NCBI GenBank assembly: GCA_030848705.1
Contig: CM061243.1
Coordinates: forward strand, 99,756,436 to 99,820,435
Origin: Heracleum sosnowskyi
Lineage: Eukaryota; Streptophyta; Magnoliopsida; Apiales; Apiaceae
DNA length: 64,000 bases
Direction of reading: 5' to 3'
In this document: positions 11,700 to 22,860 of the stretch, in pieces
Position numbering within the stretch: position 1 is the stretch's first letter
How the letters are laid out: the number at the start of each line of letters is the position of its first letter
The notes under the pieces: model-generated
Databases searched by the model: none
What the model saw: only the letters and a program-made list of their open reading frames with translations
What the model was told of the DNA's origin: nothing
Made by a program: the position numbers and the translations under genes

Positions 11700-11830
11700 T
11701 TGCAAGGAGAAGATAATGAAAATGCTGCTATAGATAAGCTAAATGGCATGTTGATAAATGACAAGCAAGTGTATGTTGGTGTATTTTTGTGTAATCAAGG
11801 TAGAGATGTTATGGAAAGACTAAAGGATAA
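11700..11830 (+). pseudogene. Captured fragment of a host poly(A)-binding-protein gene, RRM2 (copy 1)
   Basis: The frame reads QGEDNENAA and then AIDKLNGMLINDKQVYVG, followed by VFLCNQGRD. The 18-residue string is, from memory, essentially the end of the second RNA-recognition motif of plant cytoplasmic poly(A)-binding proteins, including the RNP1-distal helix and last strand (NGMLINDKQVYVG). Similarity fades after about 11810. No retrotransposon protein is known to me with this sequence. It is too short to bind RNA as a domain and has no start of its own. It lies between the pol scrap and the purine tract, where host sequence could enter by template switching. Confidence 0.75.
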
Positions 11831-11911
11831 AGGGAGTAGTGTGGAAATTAGAAATTGTCATGTGAGGAAGGTATCCATTCATATTTTCAACATGATTCCG
11901 GGACGGAATCC

Positions 11912-11927
11912 TTTTAAGGGGGGAAAA
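11912..11927 (+). other. Polypurine tract before LTR2
   Basis: ttttaaggggggaaaa directly abuts the LTR start tgtaataacc. Confidence 0.88.
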
Positions 11928-14900
11928 TGTAATAACCCTAACTTTAGAAAGGCTACAGTGTCTAAATGAATAGTGATTTTGAGGATTAACAAAGTTTTGC
12001 ATGCCACCTATGTATGAAACGTAGTATGGATATTCCGAAGTCATATTAGTGATCTACGGAGTAAATAAGTGAATGCCAAGACGATCGGAATTCAGAAATT
12101 CCAAATTTTATTTTGGTGTAGTATTTGACCGGGCAGCGGATTATATATTATTATATTCAAGAAATGAGATATTAAAATTGAGGAATTGAGGATTTGATAA
12201 TTTGGAATTTTATTATTTTATTAAAGTCGATTTAAGGATTCGATTGTTGGAATGAATAGTGAATAGTTACTATTCACTGCGAGAACCGCGTAGAGTTTTA
12301 TTCGCCCTTTAGAAAATATTTCGAATCGTTTCAGGAGGAACAAGACAACATTTGCAGGATTAAATATAGACATGGAAGTAACATGTAACAAGATTAATTC
12401 GAGGGATGCAACATTTGGATCATCCATGTGAAAAGGAAGCGAACCAGTAAAGTTACTTTAACAGGACCAGTGCATGTGTGACAAGTGTCACAAGAAGAGG
12501 GCACAAGGGTGATGACTCACCACTAAAGTATACAAATATCTAAGTGATTAAACCAAAGAAGAAAGAAAAGAAAAACAAAAGCAATCAACACATTTTCTCT
12601 CAAAACTGATCTGCTAGAGCACCTTCCAAAGGCAAATTCATATCTCCATTTCTATACATGATAAACTCACCAAACTTTAACCCTAGATTCTGCACTCCAT
12701 GTATAACACTCGTTAAAAATTTCATAGCAATCTAAGGAGTATAGCCCAGTCAAATCGCCTCCCCAAATTGAAGAACAGAACCTGCCCAGTTCTTGACAGT
12801 TTCTGTCTAGCAGGAAAAACGGATTCAAAACCATAGCTACCAAGCTTCATATTTAATGATCTATAGCTCGATGGAAAGCCCTTGAAGAGTAGAAGGTGTG
12901 GTAAAAATTTGAGAACCAAACTCTTAGCTTTCGATTTTGTACGAATTTTACAAGTTGATGACGAATAATAACTTTCAAGAACTAATGTTGTTTTCTTGAT
13001 TTCTTTGGATCATCTAAGCAAGCCTAAGCACTCCCAAGGACAAACCCTGGTCTATTAGGGCTCTAAGACTCTCCAAGGAAGGTATAAACCCTAAGGACCC
13101 TAGATCTTATTTGAGTGTAAGCATGTTTTTGATGGATTTTAACTTAGTGATGATTATAGCATGTTTATAAGTATGATCTTGTAATGATTTTTGTGATATG
13201 ATGATTAGGAGCATGAGCATGACGTTTCTGGACTTTTAAGATATAAATCATGTGTATGAGTTGTATGGATGCCCGGTGTGGCTTGGATTGATGGTTTGAT
13301 TTTTTAAAACGTTCGATTCACAGCCGTTATAATGCCCGAATTTCGTTTAACCAAAGGATGCCCTGTTTTTGAACCCTCAGACGTGTACGGTAGGTTTCTG
13401 TTTAGAGTACCAACTGACCATGAAATGATAGAGCTTAGTTCATAGATCGTGTTGATATAAAGCACGTCAAAATCTGATGAACGGTTTAGGAGAAAAGTGG
13501 ATTTTAGTGAAAGACGTTTGAAAACCGAGAAAACGTAATTGTACCAACTTTGAGGCTATAACTACCATACTTAGACATTTTTAAAAATTATAAAATTCTG
13601 GGATATTATAGTAGGGTAGTCAAAGAGTCATTACCAGTTAACCTTGTAGTAAAATTAAAAATCTATATTTTCTGAGAAGTTTTACAGTTAAGTATGGTTG
13701 ATAAGGGAAATGGTGAAAAACACTGAAACTTGATTGAGTCTAAAAATGGTTAGATCCTTGAACCTTTTTGGGGTATTAGCGATACGTTAAGCATATATTA
13801 AAGTATCAAGGGTATTGTTATGCAAGAGTGAGGTGAGTAAGAGACGTAGTATTCTAACGATGATTCTTTTCGTGTTTATAGAAACTCGAGACGAACACGG
13901 GAACGTACCTCTGGGACTTAGGGATCGAGGCAAGATTTCTTTTATCCTTATTTTGATAAACTGTTTATGTTCAAAAGAAATGGTTTTGGTGAACAATATA
14001 TGAATCTTATACGATGAGATGATTTGGGATATATTCCATATATACTGAAATCCTTGAATATGGATTATAGATATGAATAAGAATATGGAAAGAGCGGATA
14101 TATTCTATGTTTCAAAGAATGGTATCAGTTGTTATCTAGAGTGATATTTGGATCATATTATATTAAAATATTTTTTTAAAAGTAGTTACGATTTTAATAA
14201 ATATTATTTGATTATTATGTTAATACTTTTAAAATAGATGGAATAATGTATGTATATAAGAATGTATTGGAGTTCATTGAATACAGAGAAAATGTACGAG
14301 TCATAAGCAAAATGTTATGACATATGGTTTTAAAAAGGTGATATTACATGATAAATGGATATGGATATGATATATGTGTATGGGAAAAAAAAAATGGGAA
14401 ATGGTGATTGAAAATGGAAAAATGATTTGACAAAAAGGGGGATAGCAACCAAAAGCGTAAGAGGCTGTGTGCGGCACAGTCCAGTACTCAATATTTATTC
14501 CGGCCCAAGAGTTGCCGAGGGAGGATGTAGCAGGGAAGCCTTCCTCCAGGGATGATTGTCATTCCTACTACTAGTAGTAAACAGAGAGCAGATACGGTTA
14601 GGCGACTGATCATCGTCCTACGTATCTGGCGCTAGCAGATATCCCCAGAATTTTCTTTAAAGGAAATTTATAATGATTTCAGATTGGTATACTGAACAGG
14701 GAAAATGAGACGGAATAATGGAATGATTTTGTATTAGAAGAGAAACTGATTTTATATTATTCTAGATTTCTTTTCTTATAATAGTAAGTGGATGATGTGT
14801 TATTAAATAAGAATTTTATTCCCTCCTAAGGTCTATAATTGGTTTCTAGTTATATATATTTATACATGTTTAAAAATTCTGATTTCTAGTTTACAATATT

Positions 14901-15365
14901 ATCTTGCTGAGCTATTATAGCTCACTCTTGCTACTTATGTATATAACAGTTAGGTCAAATGCCGATACTGCGCACTACACCCCGCAAGAGGGTAAGGGGA
15001 AAACGACCTTTTGAGCGAGTGCTGGCGACTATCCCTGAGGTAGCTGATAACGAACGGGTGTTGGTAGACTTATGTACATTAAGTGTGTAAGTTGTGTAAT
15101 AAACTTTTGGTTGTTGAAATGCTTCCTGTAGAAGTATTGTTCAACAATGTACTTAGTAGGATTCTGGGTTTGTAATAACTGTTTAACTTTAAACTTTTAA
15201 TATTGTGGATGTTGTTCTCTGAGAATATGACTGGTGTGAGTGTATTAGTGAGGGGTCATTTGTGTAAGTATTATAAAAAAAAAAAAATCCAGAGTGTTAT
15301 TGATAATAAGTGGAAATTGGACCGTGATGACCTGGATCCTTGACCCCGGATCTAGGGGCGTCACA
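11928..15365 (+). repeat. LTR2 (middle, chimeric) of the chromovirus array
   Basis: 3438 bp. In its first about 2.24 kb it shares variants with LTR3 against LTR1, including the 30-bp segment missing in LTR1. In its last about 1.07 kb it shares variants with LTR1 against LTR3. The switch falls between 14172 and 14296. It serves both as 3' LTR of unit 1 and 5' LTR of unit 2. Confidence 0.92.
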
Positions 15366-15367
15366 GA

Positions 15368-15379
15368 TGGTATCAGAGC
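15368..15379 (+). other. Primer binding site, internal region 2
   Basis: tggtatcagagc two bases after LTR2, identical to the site at 10811. Confidence 0.92.
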
Positions 15380-15449
15380 TAAGAGTCATAATGCTCAGGA
15401 ACAAAAGTGATAATAATAATTGTATCAGTAATAATATAAATTGTGAACT

Positions 15450-15809
15450 CCCATCGAGTTCAAGGGTGGTAAATCCTCAGGAACATTTCAGTCCAATCAA
15501 TCACGACCACCATTACCAGATTGTAACACGTGTGGTAAGAAACATACGGGAGTGTGTAGGATGTTGGGAACAACTTGTTTTAAGTGTGGGCAAAAAGGAC
15601 ATTATCAGATCCATTGCCCATCGACTGAGAAGAGTGATGTTAAGTGCTTCCAGTGTGGGAAATTAGGACACATTGCTAGAGATTGCCGTTCCGGTGGGGC
15701 GTCCGCGCCAGGACAAAACATGACTGCTTCAAATAGACCTACCGCCAGGGTGTATAATATGACCTTAGGAGAAGCGTTGAAGAAGCCGAATGCAGATACA
15801 GGTATTTAA
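15450..15809 (+). pseudogene. Chromovirus gag C-terminal remnant with zinc knuckles (copy 2)
   Basis: Duplicate of 10893-11252, with the same translation: a CNTCGKKHTGVC finger, two CX2CX4HX4C knuckles and the VYNMTLGEA linker. It arose with the rest of the 4557-bp unit by unequal recombination and adds no new information on function. Confidence 0.85.
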
Positions 15810-16158
15810 TTCGATTTAATTTTTTTATAAATGTTGGTTAGGGATCGACTTAATCCATTAATGGTGTAAACAAGTTAATAAAATAGATAAGAATAATCCC
15901 TCTGATCAGGAAGTAAGATATACCGATCCAAGGAAAAAGAGAGTAAGAGTATTCTGTGGAAAAAAAAACACACAACCTTGTAGGAAACGAACAGGAAATA
16001 TATATTATAGATAATATTTTTCTTACAATTGTTTCAAGGAATGGTCTTATAGACTAATTTCTGGAGGATTTTATAGAGACAAGATATATATTAAGATTGA
16101 AGTATTAATATTTTATGTCATGATAGAGATCAGAATATAGCTAAATCATAAGTGAGAT

Positions 16159-16218
16159 ACACCACCATTCAGGAAAGGCCAATGTGGTGGCCGATACCTT
16201 AGTTAAAAGAGAAAGGAG
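16159..16218 (+). pseudogene. Scrap of pol: end of RNase H (copy 2)
   Basis: Duplicate of 11602-11661, same residues. Confidence 0.7.
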
Positions 16219-16256
16219 GAATGAGATAATATAGAATGACTGAAAACAGGAGGAGA

Positions 16257-16386
16257 TTTGCAAGGAGAAGATAATGAAAATGCTGCTATAGATAAGCTAA
16301 ATGGCATGTTGATAAATGACAAGCAAGTGTATGTTGGTGTATTTTTGTGTAATCAAGGTAGAGATGTTATGGAAGACTAAAGGATA
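16257..16386 (+). pseudogene. Captured poly(A)-binding-protein fragment (copy 2)
   Basis: Duplicate of 11700-11830 with one base lost in an A-run near 16373 (atggaagac against atggaaagac), which shifts the frame after the PABP-like part. The RRM2-like string itself is unchanged. Confidence 0.75.
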
Positions 16387-16468
16387 AAGGGAGTAGTGTG
16401 GAAATTAGAAATTGTCATGTGAGGAAGGTATCCATTCATATTTTCAACATGATTCCGGGACGGAATCC

Positions 16469-16484
16469 TTTTAAGGGGGGAAAA
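16469..16484 (+). other. Polypurine tract before LTR3
   Basis: ttttaaggggggaaaa abutting LTR3, identical to the tract at 11912. Confidence 0.88.
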
Positions 16485-19400
16485 TGTAATAACCCTAACT
16501 TTAGAAAGGCTACAGTGTCTAAATGAATAGTGATTTTGAGGATTAACAAAGTTTTGCATGCCACCTATGTATGAAACGTAGTATGGATATTCCGAAGTCA
16601 TATTAGTGATCTACGGAGTAAATAAGTGAATGCCAAGACGATCGGAATTCAGAAATTCCAAATTTTATTTTGGTGTAGTATTTGACCGGGCAGCGGATTA
16701 TATATTATTATATTCAAGAAATGAGATATTAAAATTGAGGAATTGAGGATTTGATAATTTGGAATTTTATTATTTTATTAAAGTCGATTTAAGGATTCGA
16801 TTGTTGGAATGAATAGTGAATAGTTACTATTCACTGCGAGAACCGCGTAGAGTTTTATTCGCCCTTTAGAAAATATTTCGAATCGTTTCAGGAGGAACAA
16901 GACAACATTTGCAGGATTAAATATAGACATGGAAGTAACATGTAACAAGATTAATTCGAGGGATGCAACATTTGGATCATCCATGTGAAAAGGAAGCGAA
17001 CCAGTAAAGTTACTTTAACAGGACCAGTGCATGTGTGACAAGTGTCACAAGAAGAGGGCACAAGGGTGATGACTCACCACTAAAGTATACAAATATCTAA
17101 GTGATTAAACCAAAGAAGAAAGAAAAGAAAAACAAAAGCAATCAACACATTTTCTCTCAAAACTGATCTGCTAGAGCACCTTCCAAAGGCAAATTCATAT
17201 CTCCATTTCTATACATGATAAACTCACCAAACTTTAACCCTAGATTCTGAACTCCATGTATAACACTCGTTAAAAATTTCATAGCAATCTAAGGAGTATA
17301 GCCCAGTCAAATCGCCTCCCCAAATTGAAGAACAGAACCTGCCCAGTTCTTGACAGTTTCTGTCTAGCAGGAAAAACGGATTCAAAACCATAGCTACCAA
17401 GCTTCATATTTAATGATCTATAGCTCGATGGAAAGCCCTTGAAGAGTAGAAGGTGTGGTAAAAATTTGAGAACCAAACTCTTAGCTTTCGATTTTGTACG
17501 AATTTTACAAGTTGATGACGAATAATAACTTTCAAGAACTAATGTTGTTTTCTTGATTTCTTTGGATCATCTAAGCAAGCCTAAGCACTCCCAAGGACAA
17601 ACCCTGGTCTATTAGGGCTCTAAGACTCTCCAAGGAAGGTATAAACCCTAAGGACCCTAGATCTTATTTGAGTGTAAGCATGTTTTTGATGGATTTTAAC
17701 TTAGTGATGATTATAGCATGTTTATAAGTATGATCTTGTAATGATTTTTGTGATATGATGATTAGGAGCATGAGCATGACGTTTCTGGACTTTTAAGATA
17801 TAAATCATGTGTATGAGTTGTATGGATGCCCGGTGTGGCTTGGATTGATGGTTTGATTTTTTAAAACGTTCGATTCACAGCCGTTATAATGCCCGAATTT
17901 CGTTTAACCAAAGGATGCCCTGTTTTTGAACCCTCAGACGTGTACGGTAGGTTTCTGTTTAGAGTACCAACTGACCATGAAATGATAGAGCTTAGTTCAT
18001 AGACCGTGTTGATATAAAGCACGTCAAAATCTGATGAACGGTTTAGGAGAAAAGTGGATTTTAGTGAAAGACGTTTGAAAACCGAGAAAACGTAATTGTA
18101 CCAACTTTGAGGCTATAACTACCATACTTAGACATTTTTAAAAATTATAAAATTCTGGGATATTATAGTAGGGTAGTCAAAGAGTCATTACCAGTTAACC
18201 TTGTAGTAAAATTAAAAATCTATATTTTCTGAGAAGTTTTACAGTTAAGTATGGTTGATAAGGGAAATGGTGAAAAACACTGAAACTTGATTGAGTCTAA
18301 AAATGGTTAGATCCTTGAACCTTTTTGGGGTATTAGCGATACGTTAAGCATATATTAAAGTATCAAGGGTATTGTTATGCAAGAGTGAGGTGAGTAAGAG
18401 ACGTAGTATTCTAACGATGATTCTTTTCGTGTTTATAGAAACTCGAGACGAACACGGGAACGTACCTCTGGGACTTAGGGATCGAGGCAAGATTTCTTTT
18501 ATCCTTATTTTGATAAACTGTTTATGTTCAAAAGAAATGGTTTTGGTGAACAATATATGAATCTTATACGATGAGATGATTTGGGATATATTCCATATAT
18601 ACTGAAATCCTTGAATATGGATTATAGATATGAATAAGAATATGGAAAGAGCGGATATATTCTATGTTTCAAAGAATGGTATCAGTTGTTATCTAGAGTG
18701 ATATTTGGATCATATTATATTAAAATATTTTTTTAAAAGTAGTTACGATTTTAATAAATATTATTTGATTATTATGTTAATACTTTTAAAATAGATGGAA
18801 TAATGTATGTATATAAGAATGTATTGGAGTTCATTGAATACAGAGAAAATGTATGAGTCATAAGCAAAATGTTATGACATACGGTTTTAAAAAGGTGATA
18901 TTACATGATAAATGGATATGGATATGATATATGTGTATGGGAAAAAAAAAATGGGAAATGGTGATTGAAAATGGAAAAATGATTTGACAAAAAGGGGGAT
19001 AGCAACCAAAAGCGTAAGAGGCTGTGTGCGGCACAGTCCAGTACTCAATATTTATTCCGGCCCAAGAGTTGCCGAGGGAGGATGTAGCAGGGAAGCCTTC
19101 CTCCAGGGATTATTGTCATTCCTTCTACTAGTAGTAAACAGAGAGCAGATACGGTTAGGCGACTGATCATCGTCCTACGTATCTGGCGCTAGCAGATATC
19201 CCCAGAATTTTCTTTAAATGAAATTTATAATGATTTCAGATTGGTATACTGAACAGGGAAAATGAGACAGAATAATGGAATGATTTTGTATTAGAAGAGA
19301 AACTGATTTTATATTATTCTAGATTTCTTTTCTTATAATAGTAAGTGGATGATGTGTTATTAAATAAGAATTTTATTCCCTCCTAAGGTCTATAATTGGT

Positions 19401-19925
19401 TTCTAGTTATATATATTTATACATGTTTAAAAATTCTGATTTCTAGTTTACAATATTATCTTGCTGAGCTATTATAGCTCACTCTTGCTACTTATGTATA
19501 TAACAGTTAGGTCAAATGCCGATACTGCGCACTACACCCCGCAAGAGGGTAAGGGGAAAACGACCTTTTGAGCGAGTGCTGGCGACTATCCCTGAGGTAG
19601 CTGATAACGAACGGGTGTTGGTAGACTTATGTACATTAAGTGTGTAAGTTGTGTAATAAACTTTTGGTTGTTGAAATGCTTCCTGTAGAAGTATTGTTCA
19701 ACAATGTACTTAGTAGGATTCTGGGTTTGTAATAACTGTTTAACTTTAAACTTTTAATATTGTGGATGTTGTTCTCTGAGCATATGACTGGTGTGAGTGT
19801 ATTAGTGAGGGGTCAGTTGTGTAAGTATTATAAAAAAAATAAAAAAAATCAGAGTGTTATTGATAATAAGTGGAAATTGGACCTTGATGACCTGGATCCT
19901 TGACCCCGGATCTAGGGGCGTCACA
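16485..19925 (+). repeat. LTR3 (3') of the chromovirus array
   Basis: 3441 bp, from tgtaataacc to gggcgtcaca, followed by the target duplication gccac. It has private changes in its last kilobase (for example catatgactgg, ccttgatgacc and an interrupted A-run near 19840). Confidence 0.92.
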
Positions 19926-21502
19926 GCCACCCCAGTTTGAGTCTGTATAAGCAGTTAAGTGAAAGGAACCAGATGAAAAAATAAGGAGTCCTTGATCAGG
20001 TGCCTATTTGATATATCAAAGTACTCTGTAAATAACTTGTAAATGATCATTTCTGGGATGAACAAGAAACTGTGATAAGACATGCACGACATAAGATAAA
20101 TCTGGGCGAGTAATGGTTAGGTATATCAAACGTTCAACAAGTCTTCTATACATAGAAGCCTCTTTATCAGATAGCAATGTGGAAGAATTGTCAAGTAGCT
20201 TATGGTTTTGTTCAATAGGAACAACTGATGGTTTAGCGGCAGTAAGACATGTTTCTTGCCGTAAATCCAAAGCATATTTGCGTTGATTGAGATAAAAATC
20301 CTATGTTGATCTTACCACTTCAATACCTAAGAAGTATTTGAGAGCCTCCAAGTCTTTAATTTTGAACTGTTTATTCAGATAAACTTTGACATCTGTAATC
20401 TGAGAAGATGATGACCCTGTGACTGAGATGTCATCGACATACACAAGAATTGCAACAATACATTTCTCAAACTTGTAAATGAATAAGCTGGTGTCACTGT
20501 AAGATTGAGTGAAACCATAGTGCTTCAAAGCAGTAGATAACTTGGCGTACCAGCATCTGAGAGCTTGTTTAAGCCTGTACAAGGAATTCTTTAATTTTCA
20601 AACATAAGTCACAGAAAATCAAAAACAGTGGAAGAAAGCACCCTATAGCTAGGAGGTAATTTCATGAATACATCCTCATTGAAGTCACCATGCAGAAATG
20701 CATTGGTGACATCCATTTGGGTGACATTTCAATGATTAACAGCTGCAACAGACAAAAGTACTCTCATGGTAACCATTTTTGCAACTGGTGCAAAAGTGTC
20801 AAAATAGTCTATACCAAATTCTTGTGTGAACCCTTTGGCAACCAACCGAGCCTTGTAACGTTCCACTGTACCATCTGGATTGTATTTGACTTTAAATAAC
20901 CATTTGCAATCAGTGACATGTTGATTTGCAGGTAAGGGAACTAAGTCCCATGTGTGATTGGACTCTAGAGTATCAATCTCTGCTTTCATGGAAGCACACC
21001 ACTTGGGATCCTTTACAACTTGATTAAATGTATAAGGAACATTTATTTTTGAAGAAGCAGTAAGATAAACACAATATTTGGGAGTCAAATGTTGATATGA
21101 GACATAGTGTTGAATAGGGTAGAGACAGTGAGAAGATGTCTGAGAATTGACAGATGCTACAGAAGGAAAACCAACAAAATCTTTGCACTTGGCTAGTAAT
21201 TGTTTTGTTCTAACAGGTCTGGAAATAGCTGTATCAATAGCAGTTGAAGTTTGTTGAAGTGACTGAGTAGGAATGGGAGAATTAGGCATAGGACTAGCAG
21301 TAGATGAAGTTGGTGAATTGGATGGAGTGGGTGAATTAGAATGAAAAGTTGTATTAGTTAAGTCCTCAATAGAAGAAGTAGATATGGCAAACTCAGAAAA
21401 GTCAGTATAGTCACAGGAATTCTGAGTCACAGGAAATAATGGTGTATAATTGTTTATGTCTGTGACAAAAGGAAAGACATGTTCAATAAAGTGAACATCC
21501 AT
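19926..21502 (-). pseudogene. Copia RT and N-terminal RNase H, broken
   Basis: Reads minus-ward. The RVT_2-type start (WCASMKAEIDTLESNHTWDLV, then WLFKVKYNPDGTVERYKARL) lies at about 20770-21010. The motif MDVTNAFLHGDF with the first catalytic Asp is near 20710 but follows an in-frame stop at 20729. The LVYVDDISVTG box is near 20430, and the TRPDLSYVVHVLSQF region near 20090. The RNase H start with TAYTDSN is cut by the array at 19926. At least two stops and two frameshifts separate the pieces (around 20729, 20590, 20301 and 20016). The intact enzyme would copy the element RNA into DNA; this copy cannot. Confidence 0.88.
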
Positions 21503-22860
21503 TGATATAAAGCATTTTTTAGTAGCAAGATCCAGAATTCTATAGCCCTTTGTACCAAAAGGATATCCTAAAAAAACACATTTAATAGATCTGGACCCTA
21601 GTTTATTAGTAGAGGAGTGAACATTGGTTGCATATCAGAGACAACCAAAAGCTCTAAGATAGTCATAGTGTGGGATTTTATTATAAAGTATCTCAAAAGG
21701 AGTTTTGTACGACAGAAGTTTAGCTGGTAAAATATTTATTAAGTGAGTGGTAGTGAGAATAAAGTCTCCCCAAAAAGAGTTAGGTAAATGAGACGGAAAC
21801 TTCAATGCTCTAGCAATATTGAGTAGATGTTGATGCATTCTTTTAGCCCTACCATTTTGTTGTAGAGTTTTGACACAACTAGTTTGGTGGATAACACCAG
21901 AGGAAGCAAGAAATGATGTGATATCATGATTGACAAATTCAGTGTCATTGTCAGACCTCGGTACTTTAACAGATGTTTGAAATTGTGTGATAACATAGGC
22001 CAAAAAGTTTTTAATCAAACCAGGAACTTCAGATTTCTTAGCAAATAAAAACACCCATGTGGCTCTAGAGTAGTCATCAACAACTGTTAAGAAATATGAG
22101 CATTTGTTGTGGGTAACATGCTTGTAAGGTCCCCATAAATCTACGTGAATAATCTCAAACAAACTAGAAGTAATAGAATCACTAGTAGGAAAAGATAACT
22201 TGTGTTGTTTAGCAAGATGACACACATCATAATGTGAAAAAGTACAAGATTTATTATGATCAATAGGGAGTTTATTTAAGACATCCACATATGGATGTCC
22301 AACTCTTACATGCCACAAAATAGATTCTCTAGTAGAAACACTAGAACAACTGATAGAATTATTGCAAAGATCAAACAGACAAGATTGTGAGTGAGACACA
22401 AAATTTGAATTTGAAGTAGAGGGAGACACAACAGCTGAGTGAGATGATGAAGAGAAGTCAGAGACATGCAACTTGTAGAGACCATCATGCATTATACCAA
22501 TCTCTTTCTCCCTCTTCGAGATAGGGTCATGCAGGACACACAGAATTTTAGTGAAGAGAATTGTACTGGATAACTGATTTGAAAGTTGGGAAATGGAAAT
22601 GAGATTACAGTGAAAGGATGGGACACACAACACCTCCATTAAAGTAAGAGATGAAGAGATATGAACAATAGAAATCTGAGTTATTGTAACTGTTGTGTTA
22701 TTAGGTAAGTGGAGAACAGATTGAAGAGGAGTAGAATGACTAAAAAGGCTACTATTAAAAGTTATATGGTTAGTAGTTCCAGAGTCAAGTATCCAGTCAT
22801 GAGAGGTTAATAGATTAGTGTCATCTAAGGAATAAGCACTAATAGTACTATAGAATCCAG
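21503..22860 (-). pseudogene. Copia protease and integrase, one internal stop
   Basis: The aspartic protease motif WILDSGTTNH reads minus-ward at about 22765-22795. The integrase follows: the HHCC region (WHVRVGHP ... CHLAKQHK, 22210-22320), then the catalytic core with HVDLWGPY near 22130, DDYSRATWV near 22060 and the D-to-E stretch (RSDNDTEF near 21950, QQNGRAKR near 21850). The catalytic Glu of the usual NG(V)xER motif is replaced: the protein reads NGRAKR, so integrase was already dead at that residue. A TGA at 21635-21637 then interrupts an otherwise open frame that continues to 21502. Confidence 0.87.

Larger units (their letters stand above)
7399..19925 (+). mobile_element. Three-LTR tandem array of a non-autonomous chromovirus-type Ty3/gypsy element
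   Basis: Layout LTR1 (7399-10808), internal 1 (10809-11927), LTR2 (11928-15365), internal 2 (15366-16484), LTR3 (16485-19925). Repeat unit is 4557 bp. The flanks accac (7394-7398) and gccac (19926-19930) are a 5-bp duplication with one change, so the block was one insertion into copia RNase H. Each internal region starts with an initiator-Met PBS and ends in a purine tract. LTRs of 3.4 kb, this PBS and the gag zinc-finger type point to the Tekay/Del branch (inference). RT and integrase are absent, so it moved in trans. Confidence 0.92.

Noticed and set aside
7399..19925. Two independent insertions side by side
   Set aside because: Only one target duplication exists, at the outer ends, and the middle LTR is a chimera of the outer LTRs with a single switch point.
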